A stretch of 64,000 nucleotides of DNA from Bacteroidetes bacterium SW_9_63_38 (GTDB taxonomy: Bacteria; Bacteroidota; Rhodothermia; Rhodothermales; Salinibacteraceae): positions 1 to 64,000 of the forward strand of contig PXUA01000014.1 of assembly GCA_003022435.1 (NCBI GenBank). Direction: 5' to 3'. The notes below the pieces were generated by a model. That model had not been told where the DNA came from and made no database searches. It saw only the letters and a list, made by a program, of their open reading frames with translations. Both the position numbers and the translations under genes were made by a program. Positions within the stretch are counted from its first letter, which is position 1. Each line of letters starts with the position of its first letter. This document shows positions 48,456-58,700 of this stretch, piece by piece.

Positions 48456-48821
48456 ATGAACGTGCTATCGATCTATACCATCGCCGCCCTATTTGTGGGG
48501 GCCGGTCTCTCTCATTTCTTGTGGCCGGGCGTCTTCGTGCGGATCATGCCGCCGTACCTGCCTCGTCCCCTTCTGCTCGTCTACATCAGCGGCGTCGCCG
48601 AAGTCCTGGGCGGGATCGGTGTTCTGATTCCCGGGCTTCGTGGGTACGCCGGGTGGGGGCTTATTCTGCTGCTGTGCGCCGTTTTCCCGGTACACATCTA
48701 CATGGTGCGGCATCCCGAGACGTTTTCGATGGTTCCGCTGTGGGCGCTCTATGCGCGGCTGTCCCTCCAATTCGGCCTCATGGCCTGGGTGTACGGGGCG
48801 GCCTGTCGGTCGGGCGGGTAG
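48456..48821 (+). CDS. DoxX-like small membrane protein
   Basis: 121 residues from the ATG at 48456 (MNVLSIYTIAALFVGAGLSH), preferred to the ATG at 48429. There are four hydrophobic helices, with FLWPGVFVRIMPPYLPRP, VYISGVAEVLGGIGVLIPGL and AVFPVHIYMVRHPETF, as in DoxX/DoxD-like membrane proteins. The cellular role of this subgroup is poorly known. It stands alone after glnA. Confidence 0.82.
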   Translation: MNVLSIYTIAALFVGAGLSHFLWPGVFVRIMPPYLPRPLLLVYISGVAEVLGGIGVLIPGLRGYAGWGLILLLCAVFPVHIYMVRHPETFSMVPLWALYARLSLQFGLMAWVYGAACRSGG

Positions 48822-49036
48822 TCGCATCGACGGCCCCGAACGGATCCGAGACGCGGTGTCCGGCAGACATGACCATCTGGTAACCAATGCGCCTGTGGCG
48901 TCCGCGGGACGGAAACGCATGGGCCCGTGCTCGTCAAACACAATCCGTAATAATTGTTGCTTGTGGCGGACCAACTTCAGGGATTGACGGCCGCCGCCGA
49001 CAGTTCGCTCCGTTTTTGGACGACGCCCCACGCCCA

Positions 49037-49969
49037 ATGTCTGCACGCCCCGAAGTGCTTGCTCGCGTTACTGACGCCGACTGTACGGGCAAGACGGCCC
49101 TGGTGACCGGCTCTACGAACGGCATCGGCCGCCTTGCCGCCCTGGCCCTGGGGCGTCTCGGGGCGACTGTCATCGTGCACGGCCGAGATGACGCAGCGGG
49201 CCGGGCCGTGGTGGCAGAGCTGGATGAGATGGGCGCCGACGCGACGCTCATCAGCGCCGACTTTACGGATCCGGACGCGGTGCGCCGACTGGCCGAGACG
49301 GTGCGTGATCGCACCGATGGGCTCGACCTCCTGCTCAACAACGCCGGGGGGCTGTTTTCGGAGGGACGCCTCGTGGGAGTGGGCGTCGAGCAGACGTTCC
49401 ACGTCAACCACTTGGCCCCCTACCTCCTCACGGCCGAGCTACTGAACCACCTGCGCCCCGGCGGGCGGGTTGTCACGACCGCCTCGGAGGCGCATCGGGG
49501 CGCGACCCTCGCCCTGGACGCCGTGCAGGAGGTCGACGATTACTCCAGCATGGGCGCCTACAGCCGATCGAAGCTCGCCAACATCTTGTTTGCCGCGGAG
49601 CTGGCCCGTCGGTTGGAGGCGAGGGGACGCGACATCACGTCCAGCAGCGTCCATCCCGGCTTTATTCCCGGCAGTCAGTTCTGGCGGTTTATGCCGGGGC
49701 CGCTCGCCTCTCTCTTTGGGCTGATCGGGTGGATGCCGGGAACGGCGTCGGTGGCCGATGGGGCGGCCGCGCTCCTGTACGCGGCCGTGTCCGACGGGGC
49801 GGAGGCGACGGGCCGGTACTTCTCGAGACAGCAGCCCACGACGCCGTCGACGGCGGCCCAGGACCCGGATGCCGCGAACCGTCTCTGGGGCCGCAGCGCC
49901 GAACTTCTGGGCATGGAGGTGCCCCTCCCGCTTGACTCCGCCGATACCGGGACGACACCTGCGAACTGA
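49037..49969 (+). CDS. Short-chain dehydrogenase/reductase
   Basis: 310 residues from the ATG at 49037. The Rossmann motif is ALVTGSTNGIG, LLLNNAGG marks the NNAG block, and the active-site Tyr and Lys lie in YSRSKLANI after the serine region VVTTASEAHR. The fold and the long C-terminus resemble retinol-dehydrogenase-like SDRs. It should reduce or oxidise a carbonyl/alcohol with NAD(P). The substrate is unknown. The AAA+ gene begins 32 bp further on. Confidence 0.9.
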   Translation: MSARPEVLARVTDADCTGKTALVTGSTNGIGRLAALALGRLGATVIVHGRDDAAGRAVVAELDEMGADATLISADFTDPDAVRRLAETVRDRTDGLDLLLNNAGGLFSEGRLVGVGVEQTFHVNHLAPYLLTAELLNHLRPGGRVVTTASEAHRGATLALDAVQEVDDYSSMGAYSRSKLANILFAAELARRLEARGRDITSSSVHPGFIPGSQFWRFMPGPLASLFGLIGWMPGTASVADGAAALLYAAVSDGAEATGRYFSRQQPTTPSTAAQDPDAANRLWGRSAELLGMEVPLPLDSADTGTTPAN

Positions 49970-50001
49970 ACGTATTTCTTCCCATCGAGGAGCCCCCACC
50001 T

Positions 50002-52086
50002 ATGCCCGACGCCCACTCCTCCTCTCAGGCGGACACCGCGTCCCCCGACCCGGTCGAGGCACTGACCGTGGACGCCCTGCACACCGCCCTCAACGATGCC
50101 GGGTACATCTGCTCGTGCCAACGGGCACGCAGTGTGCTGGCCGCCCTCATGACCGATCCCCTCGGCGGCTTCTTCGCGTTCGGCCCTCCCGGCACCGGCA
50201 AAACGTGGCTCCTGGAGGTGCTGGGTGAGATCCTGGACATGGACACCTTTTTCAAGCAGGTGAGCCCCGGCAGCCGCGAGGAAGACCTGATCCTCGACCT
50301 GCTGCCCGACGAGGAGGCTCCCTCCGGCATCAAGAAGCAGTGGGGCGAGCTGCCGAAGGCGGTGCAGGCGAGCCACAAGGGCAACACGCTCCTCATCCTC
50401 GACGAGTGGGACAAGACGCGTCCCACGGCCGATGCCTTCCTCCTGGACTTTCTGCAAAACGGCCGGGTCAACTACGGCGACATTCAGGTGCAGGCCGACA
50501 TGGACAACCTCTACGTTGGCATCACGCTCAACGACGAGCGCGACCTGTCCGGGCCGGCCCACCGCCGGATGCCGTACCTCCACTTCGACCCCCTGCATCC
50601 GTCCCTCGTCCGCGAGGCGCTCCGCCGCTCCCACGGCGATCATCCCTACCGGGAGGCCGCCGTCAATCTCTACGTGCGGTGCGAGCGGTCGATGATGGAG
50701 AAAAGCTGTACGATCCAGGAGCTACAGCAGCTGCTCGACGCCATCACCGTCCTCGGCCCCGACGATGCCGACTGGAATCAGCTCGTGCTCGACTACGTGA
50801 CGAAGGACCGCGACAACCACCGGCTCCTGAAAAAGGCCGAAGACATCGACCCCACCGACTGGTCGGACACGCGCTGGGAGGATCAAGACGCGGATCCGCT
50901 CGACCCGTCTGCCTACGGACGCGTCGAGGAGACGACGGGCGGCCCCGAGCTGGATCCGGCCGACGAGACGGCCCTGCCACCGATGGCGGACGTGAAGGGC
51001 TACACCGGCCCGACGAACGACGAGACGCCGGACCTCGCCGCGGCCTTCGCCGCCCTGGAACGGAGCGAGTCGGTGTACGACGCGCTCACACGCCGCGAAC
51101 TGCCCGCCGAGGCCCCCGACCGCTTCGGGCGGGTCCGGGTGCAGGGCGACACCATCACGTTTGACACGCCGGTTCCCCTGCTCGAACATGACGGCTACGC
51201 GGCCGGCCTGTGGGGGCACGCCGGCGAGGTCGTATTCGCGGAGGACACCGCTTCACGCACCGACCTGCGCCTGTTGCAGGCGGAGCGGGACCTCGAATTC
51301 ATCTCGTACGCCGAGGACGAACTCATTGCCCGGTACGAGGGCATTCACCTCCGCTGGACGCCCGACGACGGGGCGCACATCATCGTCCCCACCGCCCGCC
51401 GCGACACGTTCGACGCCCTGTTTGCGGGCACGTGGCTCAACGCGGAAACGGTGCCGAGCCCCGTCGATCCGCTGCCGACGCCCGTCCTGGCGCGTCTGGG
51501 AGCGAGCGAGGTCGGCACCATCGAGGCCCGACACGCAGGCGAACCGGTAGCCACCCCCTACTTCTCGGGGGTCTTTGACTTCTGGACGGGCAACGAGCAC
51601 GACACGGTCGATGTCGACGACATCCCCGGGTACGACGACTTTATGAGGCACGCCGAGACGCATGCCGACACGATCATCGCCGAGGGGACGTCCGTATACG
51701 TCCTATTCGAAAACCTCATGATGGGGGTGCTGGGGGAGGACAATGATTATCTCACCGTGGCGGTGACGGGAGCGTTCGACCCGGCTCTCAACTCGTACCT
51801 GCAGCACTGGCTCCCGAACGCGAAGCTGTCGTTAAGCCGGCGCGGGCCGGCCCGGCACGACGGCACGATGCTCGCGCGGGAGGAAGGGTTCGAGGTGACC
51901 CGCCCGTCCGACGACCGGCCCAACCCGAGCAAGACGCTCGTACGCACCCGAAACAATGTGCGCTGCATCTACCGCGACGGCCGCCTCACCGTGGGAAGCC
52001 AGCTGCGGGGACGGCAGATCACGGCCGCCCATACCGAACGACTCATTGAGGAAATCGACCGTCAATTTCAGGCCCTGACTGAATAG
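50002..52086 (+). CDS. MoxR-like AAA+ ATPase with large C-terminal extension
   Basis: 694 residues. Walker A is FFAFGPPGTGKTWLLEVLGE (about residues 55-74), Walker B is LLILDEWDKTRP, and a sensor region lies in ITLNDERDLSGPAHRRMPYL. The AAA+ part ends near residue 270. An acidic linker follows, then about 400 residues of a beta-rich region (LLEHDGYAAGLWGHAGEVVF, IHLRWTPDDGAHIIVPTARR, VFDFWTGNEHDTVDVDD) that I do not recognise. The gene ends 20 bp before a VWA-like gene on the same strand. Such MoxR/VWA pairs act as chaperones, metal inserters or parts of defence systems; here the target is unknown. Confidence 0.8.
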   Translation: MPDAHSSSQADTASPDPVEALTVDALHTALNDAGYICSCQRARSVLAALMTDPLGGFFAFGPPGTGKTWLLEVLGEILDMDTFFKQVSPGSREEDLILDLLPDEEAPSGIKKQWGELPKAVQASHKGNTLLILDEWDKTRPTADAFLLDFLQNGRVNYGDIQVQADMDNLYVGITLNDERDLSGPAHRRMPYLHFDPLHPSLVREALRRSHGDHPYREAAVNLYVRCERSMMEKSCTIQELQQLLDAITVLGPDDADWNQLVLDYVTKDRDNHRLLKKAEDIDPTDWSDTRWEDQDADPLDPSAYGRVEETTGGPELDPADETALPPMADVKGYTGPTNDETPDLAAAFAALERSESVYDALTRRELPAEAPDRFGRVRVQGDTITFDTPVPLLEHDGYAAGLWGHAGEVVFAEDTASRTDLRLLQAERDLEFISYAEDELIARYEGIHLRWTPDDGAHIIVPTARRDTFDALFAGTWLNAETVPSPVDPLPTPVLARLGASEVGTIEARHAGEPVATPYFSGVFDFWTGNEHDTVDVDDIPGYDDFMRHAETHADTIIAEGTSVYVLFENLMMGVLGEDNDYLTVAVTGAFDPALNSYLQHWLPNAKLSLSRRGPARHDGTMLAREEGFEVTRPSDDRPNPSKTLVRTRNNVRCIYRDGRLTVGSQLRGRQITAAHTERLIEEIDRQFQALTE

Positions 52087-52106
52087 CTCGTACCGTCGTC
52101 TTCCCC

Positions 52107-53387
52107 ATGGCTGATTCAACCGACGATCCATCAGCGTCGTCCGAGCGCAAGGCGGCCCCCGAACCCAAGGTGGAGCGGATCTGGCGTCCGGATTCGACGG
52201 CGTCCGCTGTGTCCCCGCCCGAGACGGACGCCGCGTCGGCCTCGGAGGCCGACAGGGACGCTCCCGCCCACGACCCGGTTGCCCCGGCGGAACCGGCGTC
52301 GGACGGCGAGTCCGGCGTTTCCCTGGGTCCGGAAGACCCGCAGCTCGATCTCGATGTCCCCGGTCCCAGGCCGTCCGGCGCAGAGTCCTCGTCGCAGAAC
52401 TCCGGGGGGCAGGAAGAATCCGGGGGGCAGGAGGAAGACGAGAGCCCCTCGTTGAGGACGGGCCCCGGCGATCAGGGCGCGACGGCCGGTACATCGTCCA
52501 CAGGGGGCGACCCCGAGGGGGCGGCCGACACGTCCACGTCGCCCGACGCACAGGACCTTGGTGAGGCTCATGAGGAGGCGAAGCGGATCAACGACGGGGC
52601 CTTTGCCGACCCCGACGGGACCGATCAGACGGCCCAGTCGTCCCCCGCACCCCCTGATGCCGACCCGCATGCCGACACCGACTTCGTGACCGACGAGACG
52701 CGCCGCGGCAGCCCCGCCGACCGGGTGGAAGAGGCGATCCAGGACGCTGCGTACCGGCAAAACGAGGGCGAGGCGAAGAGCAACTGGACGCCCCGCGAAC
52801 GCAGGGACCATAGGATTGCGACCACCTTCGCCCTCCTGGTCAGCAAGGTGGCCGAGGACATGAGCTACCAGCAGCGGTCGGGCGACGAGTTCTGGGACCC
52901 GCGCAAGATCATGCGTCGCCAGATCGACCACCGGCCGCTCCGCCACTGCAAGATGGAGTATACGAAGCGTCGCCTCGCCCTGCTGGTGGACACCTCGCCG
53001 TCCTGCCGGGACGAGGCCGTGTTCTACTCGAAGATTGCGTCCGGTGCCCTGCTCCGCGACGACATCGACATCTTCCTGTGTCCCAACGGCCGGATCGAGG
53101 CGAAATTCGATCCGGAGCCGATGCGCTTCGTGACCGATGAGCGCGGCGAAGACTGGGCCCTGGAGGGGCGCACCGTGCTCTACTTTACCGACTGGGACGG
53201 CAGCGCGCAACTGGTGCGGCATGCCCGAACCTGCAATCTCTACTGGTTTGACAACTGCGACCCCGAGCAGTACTGGGAGAGCCGCCGGGAGCGTCCCCAG
53301 CGCGTGCGGTTGCGCTACCGGGGCCGTCACTTCCACTGCCCCGACCCCGACACCTTCCGGCGCCTCGTCCGAAAAATCCGACCGTAG
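52107..53387 (+). CDS. VWA-like protein partnered with the AAA+ gene
   Basis: 426 residues. The first 215 are low-complexity, acidic and serine/glycine-rich. A basic segment (WTPRERRDHRIATTFALLVS) follows. The C-terminal third looks like a von Willebrand A fold with a MIDAS-type DTSPS in RRLALLVDTSPSCRDEAVF, then DDIDIFLCPNGRIEAKF and VLYFTDWDGSAQLVRHA. The domain ends at LVRKIRP. The disordered acidic half may be an adaptation to salt or a flexible linker. Spacing to the AAA+ gene shows a two-gene operon. No database family could be named with certainty. Confidence 0.7.
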   Translation: MADSTDDPSASSERKAAPEPKVERIWRPDSTASAVSPPETDAASASEADRDAPAHDPVAPAEPASDGESGVSLGPEDPQLDLDVPGPRPSGAESSSQNSGGQEESGGQEEDESPSLRTGPGDQGATAGTSSTGGDPEGAADTSTSPDAQDLGEAHEEAKRINDGAFADPDGTDQTAQSSPAPPDADPHADTDFVTDETRRGSPADRVEEAIQDAAYRQNEGEAKSNWTPRERRDHRIATTFALLVSKVAEDMSYQQRSGDEFWDPRKIMRRQIDHRPLRHCKMEYTKRRLALLVDTSPSCRDEAVFYSKIASGALLRDDIDIFLCPNGRIEAKFDPEPMRFVTDERGEDWALEGRTVLYFTDWDGSAQLVRHARTCNLYWFDNCDPEQYWESRRERPQRVRLRYRGRHFHCPDPDTFRRLVRKIRP

Positions 53388-53727
53388 CCCCCCCGGCATC
53401 GAGCGGCTCTCCGCTCGGTTTTAACACATGATCGCCCCCGTGGCGCCGTCGGGCACTGGCATTCGCGGCGGCGGGGCGGTTATCTTTGAGATGCCTGCTC
53501 ACGTTTCGGATTGCCGGGAGAAGAGGGCGTGCGCTTCGCCGGACGAGTTCGTATTGCGTATTTCGTATCGGGCTCGGTGCCACTCTTTACGCAATACGCG
53601 CCCTGAGTGCAACGAGGAGGTACCCTCGCGGTGAAATACGCAATAACGCCCCTTTTGCGATGGCGTCCCCGATGCCGGCGGGCACACCCTTTCGTCCCTC
53701 ACTCCGAACGTCCCAACCTGAACCCGC
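53388..53727. repeat. Gap with dispersed intergenic repeat, copy 2
   Basis: No gene lies here. On the minus strand 53551-53648 reads TTATTGCGTATTTCACCGCG, then AGGGTACCTCCTCG, then CACTCAGGGCGCGTATTGCG. This is the same skeleton as at 25972-26050 and 55171-55239. Inverted ATTGCGTATTTC arms flank it at both ends. Confidence 0.6.
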
Positions 53728-55026
53728 ATGATCGACCGCTATACCCGCCCGCCGATGGCGGACCTCTGGAGCGAAGAACAGAAGTTTCAATCCTGGCTCG
53801 ACGTAGAGCTGGCCGCCTGCGCGGCGTGGAGCGAGATCGGCGCCATCCCGCCCGAGGACGTCGAGACGCTCTATGATGAGGCCGACTTCAAGGTCGACCG
53901 CATCAAAGAGATCGAGAAGGAAACGAAGCACGACGTGGTGGCCTTTACGCGGGCGGTCAGCGAGACGCTGGACGAGGAGAAGAAATGGGTCCACTATGGC
54001 CTCACCTCCACCGACGTCGTGGACACCGCCTACATGGTGCGTCTCAAGAAGGCCAACAGCCTCATCCGCACTCAGCTCGATCGCATGATCGACGTGCTGG
54101 CGGACAAGGCCCACGAGCACAAGCACACGCTCACGATGGGCCGCACGCACGGGGTCCACGCCGAGCCCACCACCTTTGGCCTCAAGATGGCCCGCTTCTA
54201 CGACGAGATGAATCGCCACAAGGAGCGGTTTGAGCGGGCCGCCGAGGAGATGCGCGTGGGCAAGCTTTCCGGAGCGGTGGGCACGTTCGCCCACATTCCG
54301 CCCGAGGTGGAGCGTCACACCTGCGAGCGCCTGGGCCTCAAGCCGGCCACGATCTCCACGCAGGTGCTCTCCCGCGATCGTCACGCCAACTACCTGAGCG
54401 TCATTGCCGGCATCGGGGCCACCCTCGAAAAGATGGCCGTGGAAGTACGCCACCTGCAGCGCAGCGAGGTGCGAGAGGCCGAAGAGGCGTTTAGCACGGG
54501 GCAAAAGGGCTCCTCGGCGATGCCGCACAAGCGCAATCCGGTGGGCTCCGAGAACATCACTGGGTGCGCCCGACTGCTACGTGGGTACATGAACAGCGAG
54601 TTCGACAACGTGGCACTCTGGCACGAGCGCGACATCAGCCACTCGTCGGTCGAGCGCATTGTGCTGCCGGACGCGACGACGCTCCTCCACTACGCCCTCC
54701 GCCGCTTCAGCGGCATCATCGACGGCCTCGTCGTCTACGAGGACACGATGCGCGAGAACATGGAGGAGACCTACGGCCTCTACAACAGCCAGCGCCTCAT
54801 GCTGAAGCTGATCGACAAGGGCCTCAACCGCGAGGATGCCTATGACCGTGTGCAGCCCCTGGCCATGACGGCGTGGGAGGAGGAGCGGCCGTTCCAAGAA
54901 GTGGTGGCCGAGTCCGACGACATCACGGAAATACTGTCGGACGACGAGATCGAGGAAGCGTTCGATCCGAGCTACCACGTCCGCAACGTGGACCGCCTCT
55001 TCCGGCGGGTGGGGCTGGAAGAGTAG
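53728..55026 (+). CDS. purB: Adenylosuccinate lyase
   Basis: 432 residues starting MIDRYTRPPMADLWSEEQKF. Family signatures are HYGLTSTDVVDTA, TLTMGRTHGVHAEPTTFGLK with the catalytic histidine, and the fumarase/lyase signature GSSAMPHKRNPVGSENITG with the flexible-loop serine. It splits SAICAR and adenylosuccinate in purine synthesis. It is complete and apparently monocistronic, with a dispersed repeat on either side. Confidence 0.97.
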   Translation: MIDRYTRPPMADLWSEEQKFQSWLDVELAACAAWSEIGAIPPEDVETLYDEADFKVDRIKEIEKETKHDVVAFTRAVSETLDEEKKWVHYGLTSTDVVDTAYMVRLKKANSLIRTQLDRMIDVLADKAHEHKHTLTMGRTHGVHAEPTTFGLKMARFYDEMNRHKERFERAAEEMRVGKLSGAVGTFAHIPPEVERHTCERLGLKPATISTQVLSRDRHANYLSVIAGIGATLEKMAVEVRHLQRSEVREAEEAFSTGQKGSSAMPHKRNPVGSENITGCARLLRGYMNSEFDNVALWHERDISHSSVERIVLPDATTLLHYALRRFSGIIDGLVVYEDTMRENMEETYGLYNSQRLMLKLIDKGLNREDAYDRVQPLAMTAWEEERPFQEVVAESDDITEILSDDEIEEAFDPSYHVRNVDRLFRRVGLEE

Positions 55027-55534
55027 CGTTGAGCGTCTTCACTCTCCGCAAAAATCCAGTTGAGACAAAAAAAGAAGGCGTCCGCTTGGGCTAATCTGCT
55101 GCAGTGTCAAGGCTCATTCTGTGCCCTCGAAGTCCTCGGTTCCGCCTCACAGAAGTGCCCGTTTTCAGACGACGTATTGCACCCCGAAGGCACTTCCTCA
55201 TTTCCACTCAGGGCGCGGAATTCGTGTTGCGTGAGGCGGCCTGTGCGTCGCACGGGCTGCCGGATCAGCAGTCACGAATCACGTCTTCCCGAATTGGGCC
55301 GAGGATGCGCAGGGCATTCGCCACCATGTAGACTGATGGTCAACGCTGCACCAAGCCGGGCGGTGCTTTTTCCTCGTATCATCCTACCAGTAGTATAATA
55401 AAATGACTCCCCGGGTTGGAATAAACATAGGATAACAGACGTGCAACGAATTGTCCGGTCGGGGCGGGTGGACGGGACAGGCCCGAGCACGACGACGGGG
55501 GCGGGGGCACCTGACGCCGCGCGGGGTCATCGAA
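55027..55534. repeat. Gap with dispersed intergenic repeat, copy 3
   Basis: No gene is supported. 55171-55239 reads ACGTATTGCACCCCGAAGG, CACTTCCTC and CACTCAGGGCGCGGAATTCG, matching the repeats at 25972 and 53551. An AT-rich stretch with TAGTATAATAAAATG near 55392-55406 may contain a promoter. Confidence 0.5.
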
Positions 55535-55678
55535 ATGACGGACGACGGCGTGCGGTACCGGCCCGTGTTCGGCTATGCCCTGTTCGTTGCTGGCGGGGCC
55601 TTTCTCGCGTGGCTGCTCTACCGGGTTATGTCTCGGCAAAGCGTTTGTACGTTCCACGTTGATGGGCTGGTACGTTGA
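55535..55678 (+). CDS. Possible 47-residue single-helix membrane protein
   Basis: From the ATG at 55535: MTDDGVRYRPVFGYALFVAG then GAFLAWLLYRVMSRQSVC, one membrane helix. The last residues run into low-complexity ACGTTGATGGG sequence. No family was recognised and it could be a chance frame. Confidence 0.3.
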   Translation: MTDDGVRYRPVFGYALFVAGGAFLAWLLYRVMSRQSVCTFHVDGLVR

Positions 55679-55725
55679 CCGAGCACGCGCAAATGTACAA
55701 CGTGCAAACGCATCAGCGCATGCGT

Positions 55726-58700
55726 TCAGAACCCTGGGGCAATGCGGAAGCCGAAGGTCCAGTCGGTGTCGGGACGCTGGAAGGGGCGGGCCACGTAGGT
55801 TTCCAGTAGCAGACGGCCCAGCACGTTGAACCGAAGCGTGGCGCCGGTGCTCACGACGGGGATGTTCGTTTTCGGACTGCGCTCCTCGAACGTCAGGAAC
55901 TCTGGGGCCTGATTTTCGGTCCAGGCGATGCCGGCGTCGGTAAAGAGGCCGAGGGTGGTGGGGAGGTAGCGGAAGGGAATGAGGCTAATTTCCTTCGGTC
56001 CCAGAAGCGGTACGCGTACCTCGGCCCGCGTGACGAGGGAGCGCGTGCCGAAGAGGCGGTCAATCTCCGCGCACTGCGAGTCCGTGAGATCATCTGCGAC
56101 CGGGGTGCAGTTCCGCCCACCTCGGCCGCCGCTCTCGCGGATGCCCTCCGAGATCGCCTGCGTGTTGTACCCCCGCACGAAACCTTGCCGGTACGGCTCG
56201 CCGATGTACTCGTTGCCGATGCCGAGGCGGGTATTCCGGAACTCGGCGCCGTAGTTGCCTACGTGCAGCCCTTGAAGGGCCAGCGTGAACGGCTCAGCGT
56301 AGAGGTAGCGACGCACGTCGGCCCGGGCCGTAATGAAGTTCTGTGTGCCCGCCGACGGGGTCACCTCCAGCCGCCAGCGCCCGCCCCGGATGGGGCCGGT
56401 GAGGGCACTCGTGGAGAAGTCGCGCACGTAGGCGAGGCCTGCTGTGGCGAGGTACGCCGGATCCTGCGCGTCATCGAACTGAAACCCCGCGTTGTCGTCG
56501 CGGAGGGCCCTGTTCACGTCGTCGAGCGAGAGGTTCTGGTTGAGGCCCTGCTCGTTTACGTTGACGCCGAACCCGTAGCGTGTGCCCCCGAGCGACAGCT
56601 CGAAGCGCCGCGTTGGGTCGAGTGGGTAGGTGGTGATGCCGCGGGCGGACGTGATGAACGCCCGGCGGAGTACGCTCACGATGCCGGTGTTGCCCTCGGC
56701 TGTTTCCAGCCGGAAGCTACTGGCCCCGAACACGAGCGGCGTGTGGCTCAGAGAGCCGCCCCAGTTGACCTGGCCGCGCTTATTGAGGTAGGCCACGCCG
56801 CCGCCGATGTCCCGGAAGGAGCCGCGCGCCTGTACCGAGACAGAGAGCGTCTGGTGGCCCAGCAGGTCGCCGAACCGGAAGCCAACACCGCCCGTTGCGG
56901 TCGCGCCCAGGGGGCCACCGATAGAGCCACCGAGGCGAGGCGGGGCAATAGCCTCTAATGAGAGCGACGGCTCGAAGTCGTCAGCGGCGTACGAAGTGGA
57001 CGGCAGCGGCAGGCCGCTCCGCGGATCACTGAGGTTGGAGGCCACGAGGTCCGTCCCGTCCGCGGAGTACGGGGGAAGCACTCCCGCCGAGGCGACGGAG
57101 TCCCCCACGGCGGAGCCCGGTCGGGCCGTTTCGGTCGAGTCGGGCGTTTGCATCGGGGCGGCGGCCACCGAACTGGGAGCGGTGGCCGACGTGTCGGGAG
57201 CCGTTGTGTCGGAGGTCGTTGTGTCGGGCGCTGGGGGCACAGGGGACGCCGCGGCGGTGGTGGGAGAGAGCGGGCTCCCCTGCACCGTGTCGCCGTCAAG
57301 CCGGATCCCCGTGTACCGGTCGCCCTGATATACCGACATTATCATCTCGCCGCTCTGCCTGGCGACCGACATGGCGGGCGACATCGCAGTGATGCCGCTC
57401 ACACCCGTCTTGAGGTGGGTGGTGCGGAACCGCTCGCCGCTTTCCAGATCCAGGCGATACACGTCCTTGAAGCCGTACTGGTCGCTGATGAAGTAGAGGC
57501 TTTCGCCGTCCGGTGCGAACTGCGGGTTGTGGTGCAGGGCGTCGCCGAAGGGCTCGCGGACCGTCACCTCGCGGCTGCCAACATCGATGAGCCCGAGGTC
57601 CATCTTCGAGGAGGGGGCCAGCAGACGCAGGTTTGTCTCGGCGCGGTCGGTGGCAAAGGCCAACGTCTCCCCGTCCGGGGCCCACGTGGGCTGGAGGTCG
57701 GCGTAGCGGTCGTTGGTAAGCTGGCGCACCTCGTCGGTCTTGAGCTCCAGCACGTAAAGGTCGCTCTTGCCGCCCTCGGTCCCGGAGAAGGCAATGCGAT
57801 CTCCGCCCGGGGCCCACGTCGGGTTTTTGAGGGCCGGAACGCTTTTCACCTGAATGGTCCGTTCGATCTCCTCCGTCCGCACATTCCAGATTGTGAGCTG
57901 ATTGTCGCCGTTGTCGGCACTCACGAAGGCCAGCCGCCGTCCGTCGGGCGACCACGTGCCCGCGGAGCTAATGAAGCGCAGTGCATTGAAATGCGAGGTT
58001 GTGTTCGCCCGATCCAGTTCCGCGACAATCTCGCCCGTTTCCGCGTCGGCCACAAACAGATTGAAATTGAAGATATTGCGCCGCGAGATGAACGCCACGT
58101 AGCGCCCGTTGGGGCTCAGGGTGGGCGAAATGTTCATCTTGGTGGCGCTCGTCTCAGGCGATAGCACCGGGGTCCCGAGGGAATCGGGCGAGGTGCGATC
58201 CGCCATGAGCGGCAGGTAGGCGTCGCGAGTGGCCTCGCCCCACTCCTGGACGAGAGAGTCGGCCGTCACGCCGAACATCTGCACGTGCGCTGAGTCCAGG
58301 CCCACAGTGCCTCCGCGTTTGTAGAGTTTCGTCACCGATTGGTCGCCGTACTTCCCGGCCACGTAGGCCAGGTACGCCTGCCCGTAGCGGTACGGAAAAT
58401 AGGCCCGCGGATTCGACAGCTCCTCAAACGACGGCATCGTGTCGCGGCGCACGGCGTCGCGCATCCACATGGCCGTGTGCGAGCTGCGGCGGCCTACCGA
58501 CAGGTACTCGGCCATGCCCTCCACCATCCAGAGCGGGAGATTCCGGAGCCGAATCTGCAGGCTGTCGGCGTTGAGCGCCAGGTCGTACTGAAAGGAGTGG
58601 ACCAGCTCGTGGCCCAGGACGTGGCTTGTCTCCCCGTAGGAGGCAGACAGGGGCATCACGACCCGCTCGCGCAGGCCCTCCGTGAAGCCCCCCGTGCCCG

